From assembly GCA_016935715.1 (NCBI GenBank), contig JAFGQJ010000421.1, forward strand, positions 1 to 8,900: DNA of 8,900 nucleotides, read 5' to 3'. Positions 1 through 6,263 of the stretch are shown piece after piece. The DNA is from Spirochaetales bacterium. Lineage in GTDB: Bacteria; Spirochaetota; Spirochaetia; SZUA-6; DRHE01. The notes under the pieces were generated by a model, which saw nothing but the letters and a program-made list of their open reading frames with translations, did not search any database and was not told where the DNA came from. The position numbers and the translations under genes were made by a program. Each line of letters opens with the position of its first letter. Positions within the stretch are counted from its first letter, which is position 1.

Positions 1-732
1 GCGGCCCGGCGGGAACCGGAGATCCCGGTCTCCGAACGGCAGACCCGGGTCCCGATGAGCCGGCTGCGCCAGACCATCGCCGGCCGCCTGGTACGGGCCC
101 GGCACGAAATAGCACTTCTCACCACCTTCAATGAGATCGACATGGAGGCGGTCATCACCCTGAGGAAGCGCCACGGGGAGGCTTTCGAGAAGAAGCACGG
201 GGTGCGGCTGGGATTCATGTCCTTCTTCGTGAAGGCCTGCTGCCGGGCCCTGCAGCGCTTTCCCGCCGTAAACGCCATGATCGACGGCTCGGAGATCGTC
301 TACAACAACTTCTACGACATCGGCGTGGCCGTGTCCACGGAACGGGGACTGCTGGTTCCGGTGCTGCGGGACGCCGATGCCATGAGCTTCGCCGAGATAG
401 AGACGGCCATCCTCGACCTGGCCGTGCGCGCCAGGGACAGGAAGATCACCCCGGACGAGCTGGCCGGCGGCACCTTCACCATCACCAATGGGGGGGTGTT
501 CGGATCCCTGCTGTCCACGCCCCTGCCCAACTATCCCCAGACCGCCATTCTCGGCATGCACGCCATCCAGCGACGTCCGGTCGCAGTGGAGGAGCAGGTG
601 GTGATCAGGCCCATGATGTACGTGGCCCTGTCCTACGACCACCGCCTCATCGACGGCAGGGAAGCGGTGCAGTTCCTGGCGGCGATCAAGTCGCTCATCG
701 AGGATCCCCAGGCAATGCTGCTGGACGTGTAG
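1..732 (+). CDS. sucB: Dihydrolipoyllysine succinyltransferase, E2 of 2-oxoglutarate dehydrogenase (5'-partial)
   Basis: This is the C-terminal catalytic domain of an E2 acyltransferase, which moves the succinyl group from lipoyl-lysine to CoA in the 2-oxoglutarate dehydrogenase complex. The frame is open from base 1, so the lipoyl and E1/E3-binding domains lie upstream and the ATG at 55 is internal. The first 18 codons look like the Arg/Pro-rich linker before the catalytic core. The active-site signature DHRLIDG sits near the end, with the catalytic His codon at 640-642 and the Asp four residues later. The stretches TTFNEIDM, GFMSFFVKA, TITNGGVFGSL and ILGMHAI are hallmarks of succinyltransferase rather than pyruvate-type E2, recalled from the E. 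coli SucB sequence. The gene ends two bases before the lpd start, so the two are probably cotranscribed. A sucA (E1) gene would be expected upstream, outside the window. The family call is secure; the substrate call is strong. Confidence 0.94.
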   Translation, partial: AARREPEIPVSERQTRVPMSRLRQTIAGRLVRARHEIALLTTFNEIDMEAVITLRKRHGEAFEKKHGVRLGFMSFFVKACCRALQRFPAVNAMIDGSEIVYNNFYDIGVAVSTERGLLVPVLRDADAMSFAEIETAILDLAVRARDRKITPDELAGGTFTITNGGVFGSLLSTPLPNYPQTAILGMHAIQRRPVAVEEQVVIRPMMYVALSYDHRLIDGREAVQFLAAIKSLIEDPQAMLLDV

Positions 733-734
733 AT

Positions 735-2189
735 ATGACCTACGATTTCCTGGTGATCGGCAGCGGCCCCGGCGGCTACGTCGCGGCCATCCGAGCCGCC
801 CAGCTGGGTCTGGCTACCGCACTGGTGGAGAAAAACGAGCGTTTCGGCGGGACCTGCCTGAACATCGGCTGCATCCCCTCCAAGGCGCTGCTCGATTCGA
901 GCGAGCTGTACGCACGGCTTCGCGGTTCGGGCGGGAGCGGCGGGCACGGCCCGGATATCCGTTCACACGGCATCAAGGTCGGCAGGCTGGAGCTGGACCT
1001 GGAGGCCATGATGGCCCGCAAGCAGCAAGTGGTGGAGAAGCTGACCTCCGGGGTCGGCCGGCTCCTCGAGGCAAACGGAGTGGACACCTTCCAGGGCACC
1101 GGCAGGCTCCTGGGTCAAGGTGCCGTGGAGGTCGTCCCGGAGAAGGGGAGCAAACAGACCCTGAACTCGAAGAGTATCATCCTGGCTACGGGGAGCGTGC
1201 CCGCCACCCTGCCGATCTTTCCCGTCGGCGAGGAAGGTTTTCTCACCTCCACCGAGGCTCTCTCCCTAACGAGCGTCCCCTCCCGGCTGGCGGTGATCGG
1301 CGCGGGGGCCATCGGTCTGGAGCTGGGCAGCGTCTGGTCCCGGCTGGGAGCCGAGGTCACGGTGATCGAGCTGCTCGACCAGATCCTGCCCGGAATGGAT
1401 TCCGAGATATCCCGCCGCCTGCGGAGCATCCTCGGCAGGCAGGGGCTGGAGATCGTGACCGGCACGCGGGTGCTGGGATACGAAAAGGCTGGAAAGGCAA
1501 AGGGTGGAATACTGCTCGCCGCCGAGGCAAAGGATGGGAAGAAGCTCGAGTTCCCCGCCGACCTGGTTCTGGTGGCGGTGGGGCGAAAGCCCTACACCGA
1601 CGGGCTGGGACTGGCCGAACTCGGGGTGAAGACCGAGGAGAACAGCGGCCGGGTCCCGGTGGATGAGCGTTTCCAGACCTCCCTGGCCGGGGTCTATGCC
1701 ATCGGAGACCTGATCCGCGCACCGATGCTGGCCCACAAGGCGGAGGAGGAGGCAATCGCCGTGGCCGAGCTCCTGGCCGGCAAAGCCGGGGAGGTCAACT
1801 ACGGGACCATACCCTCGGTGGTCTACACCTGGCCGGAGCTGGCTTCGGTCGGGAAGAGCGAAGAGGCGCTCAGGCAGGAGGGCGTGCAGTACAACAAGGG
1901 CACCTTCCCCTTCCGGGCCAACGGCCGCGCCCTGGCCATGGCCAGCGAGGACGGGCTGGTAAAGATCCTGGCGGACAAGGGCAGCGATCGGCTGCTCGGG
2001 GTGCACATCGTGGGACCCTGGGCTTCGGACCTGATAGCAGAGGCGGTCGCAGTCATGGAGTTCGGGGGCAGCGCCGAGGATATCGCCCGCACGGTGCATT
2101 CCCATCCGACCCTGACGGAGGCGCTGCGGGAGGCAGCCCTGGACGCAGAGGGACGGGCAATCCACATCCTGAGCAGAAAAACCGGCTGA
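735..2189 (+). CDS. lpdA: Dihydrolipoyl dehydrogenase (E3)
   Basis: This 484-residue flavoprotein reoxidises dihydrolipoamide on the E2 subunit and passes electrons through FAD and a disulfide to NAD+. The N-terminal FAD site is GSGPGG (residues 9-14). The redox pair is C41 and C46 in GGTCLNIGCIPSK. The second Rossmann site is GAGAIGLELG (189-198), and E212 at the end of the next strand fits NAD rather than NADP. The FAD contact is AIGDL near residue 325. The dimer-interface catalytic pair is H457 and E462 in HSHPTLTEA. All key residues are present. A Gly/Ser-rich stretch around residues 62-75 looks several residues longer than the corresponding loop in the family members I recall. The gene starts two bases after the E2 stop with only a weak ribosome binding site, which suggests translational coupling. 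Next to sucB it most likely serves 2-oxoglutarate dehydrogenase, and it may be shared with other 2-oxoacid complexes. Confidence 0.96.
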   Translation: MTYDFLVIGSGPGGYVAAIRAAQLGLATALVEKNERFGGTCLNIGCIPSKALLDSSELYARLRGSGGSGGHGPDIRSHGIKVGRLELDLEAMMARKQQVVEKLTSGVGRLLEANGVDTFQGTGRLLGQGAVEVVPEKGSKQTLNSKSIILATGSVPATLPIFPVGEEGFLTSTEALSLTSVPSRLAVIGAGAIGLELGSVWSRLGAEVTVIELLDQILPGMDSEISRRLRSILGRQGLEIVTGTRVLGYEKAGKAKGGILLAAEAKDGKKLEFPADLVLVAVGRKPYTDGLGLAELGVKTEENSGRVPVDERFQTSLAGVYAIGDLIRAPMLAHKAEEEAIAVAELLAGKAGEVNYGTIPSVVYTWPELASVGKSEEALRQEGVQYNKGTFPFRANGRALAMASEDGLVKILADKGSDRLLGVHIVGPWASDLIAEAVAVMEFGGSAEDIARTVHSHPTLTEALREAALDAEGRAIHILSRKTG

Positions 2190-2284
2190 ATTCGAGAAAA
2201 ACACAGTATACGCTGTTCGCGGGATTGTCTTTACTATATATATTATAAATACGCCTTTGAAACGACCGCACCAGGAGGAACCTA
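2190..2284 (+). promoter_or_regulatory. AT-rich intergenic region with a probable promoter for citrate synthase
   Basis: The 95 bases between lpd and citrate synthase contain a markedly AT-rich run at about 2231-2251 in otherwise GC-rich DNA. Within it TATATT (2239-2244) and TATAAA (2244-2249) resemble a -10 box. TTGTCT (2225-2230) resembles a -35 box, but its spacing to either -10 candidate is shorter than the usual 16-18 bases. TTCGCG (2216-2221) has 17-base spacing to TATATT but matches the -35 consensus poorly. An internal promoter is likely from composition, but the exact boxes are uncertain. No hairpin with a T-run was seen after lpd, so read-through from sucB-lpd is also possible. Confidence 0.5.
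2273..2278 (+). promoter_or_regulatory. Strong Shine-Dalgarno site of citrate synthase
   Basis: AGGAGG lies six bases before the ATG at 2285. It fixes the start codon and is stronger than the sites in front of the neighbouring lpd and flavoprotein genes. This fits citrate synthase being the first gene of its own transcript. Confidence 0.85.
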
Positions 2285-3427
2285 ATGGCTGAAGCCGCTT
2301 ATGCCAAGGGATTGGAGGGAGTCGTCGCAGCGGAGAGCGAAATTTGCCGCATAGACGGGGAGAAGGGCAAGCTCTACTACGTCGGATATTCCATCGAGGA
2401 TCTGGCTCGCCACTCGAATTTCGAGGAGACGACCTATCTGCTCCTGTACGGGCGTCTGCCCAGCAGGGAGGAGATGGAGGGATTCTCCGGGAGGATGCGC
2501 TCCAGCCGTGACCTGGTCCCGGAGATCCTGGACATGGTGCGCAACTTTCCCAGGGACGCCCATCCCATGGAGCTGCTGCAGTCGGTGATCTCCTACCTCA
2601 GCGGCTACGTACGGCACAAGATCCAGCACTCGGCGACCTGCAACTGCCGCGACACCCTGCACCAGGTGGTCCAGCTGGCCAGCGTGGTGGCGGCCTGGCA
2701 CCGTTTCCATCAGGACAGGGAGTACGTTCCTCCCCGGCTGGACCTGTCCCACGGAGCGAACTTCCTCTACATGATCAGGGGTGAGGAGCCCGATGAATAC
2801 GAGGGCAGGGTCATGGACGCCTGCCTGGTCCTGCACGCCGAGCACGGCTTCAATGCCTCCACCTTCACCGCCCGGGTGGTGGCCTCGACCATGTCTACCT
2901 GCTACAGCAGCATATCCGCCGCCATCGGCTCGCTGTACGGCTCGCTGCACGGCGGAGCCAACGAGAAGGTCATGGCCATGGTGGAGCAGATCGGCGGCTC
3001 GGACAGGGCGGCGCAATGGGTCAATCGGGCCCTGGACGAAAAACAGAAGGTCATGGGTATGGGCCACCGGGTCTACAAGGCCAAGGATCCCCGCGCCATC
3101 ATCATGGAGGAGTTCCTCCTCGAGCTTTCCAGGAGGAAAAACGACACCCGGTACTACGATATCCTCAAGGAAGTGGAGAGGGCTTTCCGCGAGCGGATGG
3201 AGGAAAAGGGCAAGCCCATCTATCCCAACGTGGATTTCTTCTCCGGGGCGGTGTACAACCTGCTCGGCATCCCCAAGGTCCTCTTCACCCCCATCTTCGC
3301 CATGTCCCGGGTGAGCGGCTGGCTGGCCCACATCCTGGAGCAGCGCAGGGACAACCGCATCTACCGGCCCAAGAGTCTGTACGTGGGCAGCGCCCCGAGG
3401 GAGTGGACGGCGCTGGAGCACAGATAG
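2285..3427 (+). CDS. gltA: Citrate synthase (short, dimer-type)
   Basis: This enzyme condenses oxaloacetate and acetyl-CoA to citrate, the entry step of the TCA cycle. At 380 residues it matches the short citrate synthases of Gram-positive bacteria and archaea rather than the longer E. coli hexameric form. Catalytic residues are visible: H222 in LHGGAN, H261 in GMGHRVYKAKDPR and D317 in NVDFFSG. Another substrate-binding His region is HAEHGFNASTFTARV (184-198), and R343 lies in the SRVSGWLAHILEQ block before the C-terminal NRIYRPKSLYVG. A strong ribosome binding site supports the start. A malate dehydrogenase-like gene follows after nine bases. The close relative 2-methylcitrate synthase cannot be excluded from sequence alone, but the E2/E3 and malate dehydrogenase neighbours favour citrate synthase, and no prpB or prpD is in view. 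Confidence 0.94.
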   Translation: MAEAAYAKGLEGVVAAESEICRIDGEKGKLYYVGYSIEDLARHSNFEETTYLLLYGRLPSREEMEGFSGRMRSSRDLVPEILDMVRNFPRDAHPMELLQSVISYLSGYVRHKIQHSATCNCRDTLHQVVQLASVVAAWHRFHQDREYVPPRLDLSHGANFLYMIRGEEPDEYEGRVMDACLVLHAEHGFNASTFTARVVASTMSTCYSSISAAIGSLYGSLHGGANEKVMAMVEQIGGSDRAAQWVNRALDEKQKVMGMGHRVYKAKDPRAIIMEEFLLELSRRKNDTRYYDILKEVERAFRERMEEKGKPIYPNVDFFSGAVYNLLGIPKVLFTPIFAMSRVSGWLAHILEQRRDNRIYRPKSLYVGSAPREWTALEHR

Positions 3428-3430
3428 AGG
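3427..3430 (+). promoter_or_regulatory. Ribosome binding site of the malate dehydrogenase-like gene
   Basis: GAGG overlaps the last base of the citrate synthase stop codon and lies six bases before the ATG at 3437. It supports that start and indicates cotranscription with citrate synthase. Confidence 0.6.
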
Positions 3431-3436
3431 CAGAGG

Positions 3437-4363
3437 ATGCACAACGTAGCTGTGATCGGAAGCGGCAATGTCGGTGCGAATACGGCCTTCTTCATTGCCG
3501 AGAAGGGCATCACCGACGTCGCCCTCTATGACCTGCGGGAGGGCATTGCCGCCGGCAAGAGCCTGGACATGATGGAGGCAGCCCCCATCCGCAAGTATCG
3601 CAACCGGATCCGGCCGGCCGAATCCCTCGAGGTGATCGGGGAGAGCGAAACGGTAATCCTGGCCGCAGGAGCGGTCCGCGCTCCCGGGATGAAGCGGGAA
3701 GATCTCTTTGCGGAGAACAGGCCGTTGATTGCGGAGCTGGCCCCGGAGATAGGCCGGCTGGCGCCGCGGGCGACAATCCTGATCGCCACCGAGCCTGTGG
3801 ACCTCATAACCACGGAGTTCGTGAAGCTCAGCGGGCTCGACCGAAACAGAATCATGGGAATCGGCGGATGCCTGGATGTCACCCGGCTGCGCTACTTCGC
3901 CTCTCAGGAGCTCGGGCTTTCGCCGGAGAATATAAGTGCGACGGTAATCGGGCGGCACTCCGACGGGATGATCGCTATCTTGCGCTACTGCAGCGTTTCC
4001 GGCCTGCCCCTGACCTCCCTGCTGTCGGAGGAGCAGCAGGACAGGATCGTGGAGCAGACCCGCCGGGCAGGCGACCTGATCGTCGCCATGGCCCAGCGCT
4101 CCAGCGCCTTCTACGCACCTTCGGCTGCCATCGCGGACCTGGTCGACGCGATCCATATGGATCTGCGGCGGGTGAGCTGCGTCTCCCTGTTATTCCAGGG
4201 TGAATACGGGATCAGCGGCGTGGCCATGAGCCTGCCTGCCGTGATCGGCCGAGATGGAATCGAACGGGTCCTTACCCCGAAGCTGAACGATGAGGAGCTG
4301 CGGCGGCTGCGGAGCTCGGCAGCCGAGCTGGAGGAGATCCTGCAAAGCGGAGGCGATCAATGA
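3437..4363 (+). CDS. Divergent malate dehydrogenase-family paralogue, function uncertain
   Basis: This 308-residue protein belongs to the lactate/malate dehydrogenase superfamily. It aligns without gaps to the next gene product over at least the first 270 residues, with 43 of the first 100 positions identical by hand count, so the pair looks like an old tandem duplication. It keeps the NAD-binding GSGNVGA (8-14), acidic D32, both substrate-loop Arg (R81, R87), the D147/R150 pair and the catalytic H174. However, Asn of the family TNP motif, which contacts substrate and nicotinamide, is Glu (E119 in ATEPVD). The usual GGHGD is GRHSD (172-176), TGSAYYAP is RSSAFYAP (221-228), and the GxPxVIG region is altered (SLPAVIG). 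The frame is intact and over 900 bases long, so it is not an obvious pseudogene. It could be an enzyme for a different 2-hydroxy acid, a weak malate dehydrogenase, or a non-catalytic partner of the next gene product. It overlaps that gene by four bases. Confidence 0.85.
   Translation: MHNVAVIGSGNVGANTAFFIAEKGITDVALYDLREGIAAGKSLDMMEAAPIRKYRNRIRPAESLEVIGESETVILAAGAVRAPGMKREDLFAENRPLIAELAPEIGRLAPRATILIATEPVDLITTEFVKLSGLDRNRIMGIGGCLDVTRLRYFASQELGLSPENISATVIGRHSDGMIAILRYCSVSGLPLTSLLSEEQQDRIVEQTRRAGDLIVAMAQRSSAFYAPSAAIADLVDAIHMDLRRVSCVSLLFQGEYGISGVAMSLPAVIGRDGIERVLTPKLNDEELRRLRSSAAELEEILQSGGDQ
4349..4353 (+). promoter_or_regulatory. Shine-Dalgarno site of mdh inside the upstream gene
   Basis: GGAGG lies six bases before the ATG at 4360, within the last codons of the malate dehydrogenase-like gene. 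Together with the ATGA stop/start overlap it indicates coupled translation of the two paralogues. Confidence 0.75.
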
Positions 4364-5310
4364 AGAAAGTGGCTGTGATCGGAAGCGGGAACGTCGGGGC
4401 CACCACGGTCTACTACGTCGCCGAGAAGAACATCGCCGACGTGGTGATGGTAGACGTGGTGGAGGGTCTTCCGCAGAGCAAGGCCGCTGATTTCATGCAC
4501 ACCGCGCCGCTGAGGGGATACCATGGCAGCATCGTAGGCGCCACCGACTACGAGGCGATCGAGGGCGCCGATGTGGTGGTGATGACAGCGGGTATCGCCC
4601 GCAAACCGGGTATGGACAGGATGGAGCTCCTGAAGACCAACGTCAACATCGCCAAGAACGCCTCCCGGGCCGTCGCTCGCCATGCTCCGGAGGCCGTGGT
4701 GATCGTGGTGACGAATCCGCTGGATGTGATCTGCATGGTCGCCCTGCGGGAAACGGGGTTCGCTCTGAAGAAGATCATCGGACAGGCGGGGGTCCTGGAT
4801 TCAACCCGTTTCTGCTATTTCATCGCCGAGGCGCTGGATGTGTGGCCCGGCGACGTGATGGCCATGGTTCTGGGCGGCCACGGGGACAGCATGGTGCCTC
4901 TGGCCCGCTACACCTCGGTGGGGGGTGTTCCGATCACGGAGCTGCTGGACGACAAGACCATCGAAGAGCTGGCGGCGCGGACCCGCACGGGAGGCGGGGA
5001 GATCGTCGGCTACCTGAAGACGGGCAGCGCCTACTATGCCCCCGGCGCTTCCGTGGCCAAGATGGTGGAAGCGGTGATCAAAGACGAAAAACGCCTGCTG
5101 GCGGCTTCGGTCTACCTGCGGGGGCAGTACGGCTACCGGGACATATTCTTGGGAGTCCCCACCGTTATCGGCGGCGGCGGAGCGCAGCAGATCATCGAGA
5201 TCGAGCTGACCGAAGAGGAACGCAAGGCCCTGGAGCGCTCGGCCGCCGCGGTCCGGGAGGGCGTCACCCTTCTGGAAAGCTTCTACTCCCCGGGTTCCGA
5301 CGATGCATGA
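4360..5310 (+). CDS. mdh: Malate dehydrogenase, NAD-dependent (LDH-like type)
   Basis: This enzyme interconverts malate and oxaloacetate with NAD(H) in the cytoplasm and feeds oxaloacetate to citrate synthase. It has 316 residues, the normal family length. The Rossmann motif GSGNVGA is at 8-14, with D32 for NAD. The substrate loop ARKPGMDR carries R81, whose position separates malate from lactate dehydrogenases, and R87. N119 in VTNPLD, D147 and R150 in VLDSTR, and H174 in GGHGDSMVPL complete the active site. Further family blocks are TGSAYYAPGAS (221-231) and GVPTVIGGGG (265-274). Its sequence is close to the Bacillus/Chloroflexus-type enzymes rather than the E. coli type, from memory of those families. 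It overlaps the upstream paralogue by four bases and the downstream flavoprotein by eight. All catalytic residues are present, so this is probably the working malate dehydrogenase of the pair. Confidence 0.95.
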   Translation: MKKVAVIGSGNVGATTVYYVAEKNIADVVMVDVVEGLPQSKAADFMHTAPLRGYHGSIVGATDYEAIEGADVVVMTAGIARKPGMDRMELLKTNVNIAKNASRAVARHAPEAVVIVVTNPLDVICMVALRETGFALKKIIGQAGVLDSTRFCYFIAEALDVWPGDVMAMVLGGHGDSMVPLARYTSVGGVPITELLDDKTIEELAARTRTGGGEIVGYLKTGSAYYAPGASVAKMVEAVIKDEKRLLAASVYLRGQYGYRDIFLGVPTVIGGGGAQQIIEIELTEEERKALERSAAAVREGVTLLESFYSPGSDDA

Positions 5311-6232
5311 TCTGATCGTGATCGGAGGCGGCCCGGCCGGAATGGTGGCCACGGTGTACGCCATGCGTCAGCGGTTGAACGTTCTCCTGGTGACCGAGAC
5401 ACTGGGGGGCAAGACGGAGATTCGATGCGAGTTCCCCGGCATCGGGGAAACCAGCGTGATCCGGGGAAGGCAGCTGGTCGATCGGTTCAAGAACGAGATA
5501 GCGTATCTGCGCATCGCTCACCGGCTGGAGCGGGTCAGCCGGGTGGAAAGGCGGGACTCGAAGCAGGGGCATCCCTCCTTCACGGTACGGACGGCAGGCG
5601 GGGAGGAGCTGGAAAGCCGGGCGCTGATCGTGGCAAGCGGCTGCAGCTTCAAGCCGCCGCAGATGCCCGGGGCGGGCAGGTATCTGTCCAAGGGTATCGG
5701 CTACTCGGCCCTCAGCTACGCTCACCTCTTCCTGGATCGCACCGCAGTGGTCATCGGCAGCGGCCGCCGGGCGGTTCGCTCGGCGCTGCAGCTGGCCAAC
5801 TCCGCCAGGCAGGTGTATCTGCTGGCCCCGGCGGCCGGCGCACCGCCGGACGGCACTCCGCTGACAGAGGCTCTGGGGGACCTGGAGAACGTCACGGTGC
5901 TGGAGAATTGCACGATCGACGGGTTCAATGGCGACGAATATGCCAGGGAGGTCGTGGTCGGGCTGCCGGGGGGCCGGCAGCCGCAGCACGTCCAGGCGGA
6001 CGGATTTTTCGTAGAGAGCGAGGCCGAACCCTGCAGCGAAATGGTGGCCGGATTGGTGGAGCGGGACGCCCGTGGCTACATCCTGGTGGACAGCCGCAAT
6101 CTCACCAGCCAGGCCGGCATCGCCGCCGCCGGGGATGTCACCACCGTGGGGCACGAACAGGTGCTGGTTGCCGTGGGGGAGGGCGCCAAGGCGGCGCTGA
6201 GCATGCTGGAGCACCTCCTGGAACGGCGGTGA
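5303..6232 (+). CDS. Thioredoxin-reductase-like FAD oxidoreductase lacking the redox CxxC
   Basis: This 309-residue protein has the two-dinucleotide-fold layout and length of low-molecular-weight thioredoxin reductases. The FAD site is GGGPAG (8-13), followed by a GG-x-EFPG block (35-46), a second Rossmann motif GSGRRA (152-157), and the C-terminal FAD contact AAGDVT (275-280) with EQVLVAVGEGAKAA. In thioredoxin reductase the segment before the second Rossmann fold carries CATC. Here the equivalent position reads SALS (135-138), so the thioredoxin-reducing disulfide is absent. The HRRxxFR motif that holds the NADPH phosphate is also not seen; that region reads VYLLAPAAG. It is therefore probably not a thioredoxin reductase. 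TrxR-like ferredoxin-NAD(P) reductases also lack CxxC and are one alternative; a mdh-associated flavoprotein with another acceptor is another. It starts inside the mdh stop region with no clear ribosome binding site, so translation is probably coupled to mdh. Confidence 0.85.
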   Translation: MHDLIVIGGGPAGMVATVYAMRQRLNVLLVTETLGGKTEIRCEFPGIGETSVIRGRQLVDRFKNEIAYLRIAHRLERVSRVERRDSKQGHPSFTVRTAGGEELESRALIVASGCSFKPPQMPGAGRYLSKGIGYSALSYAHLFLDRTAVVIGSGRRAVRSALQLANSARQVYLLAPAAGAPPDGTPLTEALGDLENVTVLENCTIDGFNGDEYAREVVVGLPGGRQPQHVQADGFFVESEAEPCSEMVAGLVERDARGYILVDSRNLTSQAGIAAAGDVTTVGHEQVLVAVGEGAKAALSMLEHLLERR

Positions 6233-6263
6233 ACTGCCGGGCGGGGCTCCGCATCGGCTCGAG

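Noticed and set aside
2282..4156. A 624-codon open frame on the minus strand opposite citrate synthase and the malate dehydrogenase-like gene
   Set aside because: The plus strand carries clear enzyme motifs throughout. The antisense product is low-complexity His/Gly/Val-rich with no family match, as expected of a GC-driven shadow frame.
3437..4363. Malate dehydrogenase-like gene as a pseudogene
   Set aside because: The frame is uninterrupted, the start has a ribosome binding site, the length is normal and the catalytic Asp/His/Arg set remains. Altered function fits better than decay.
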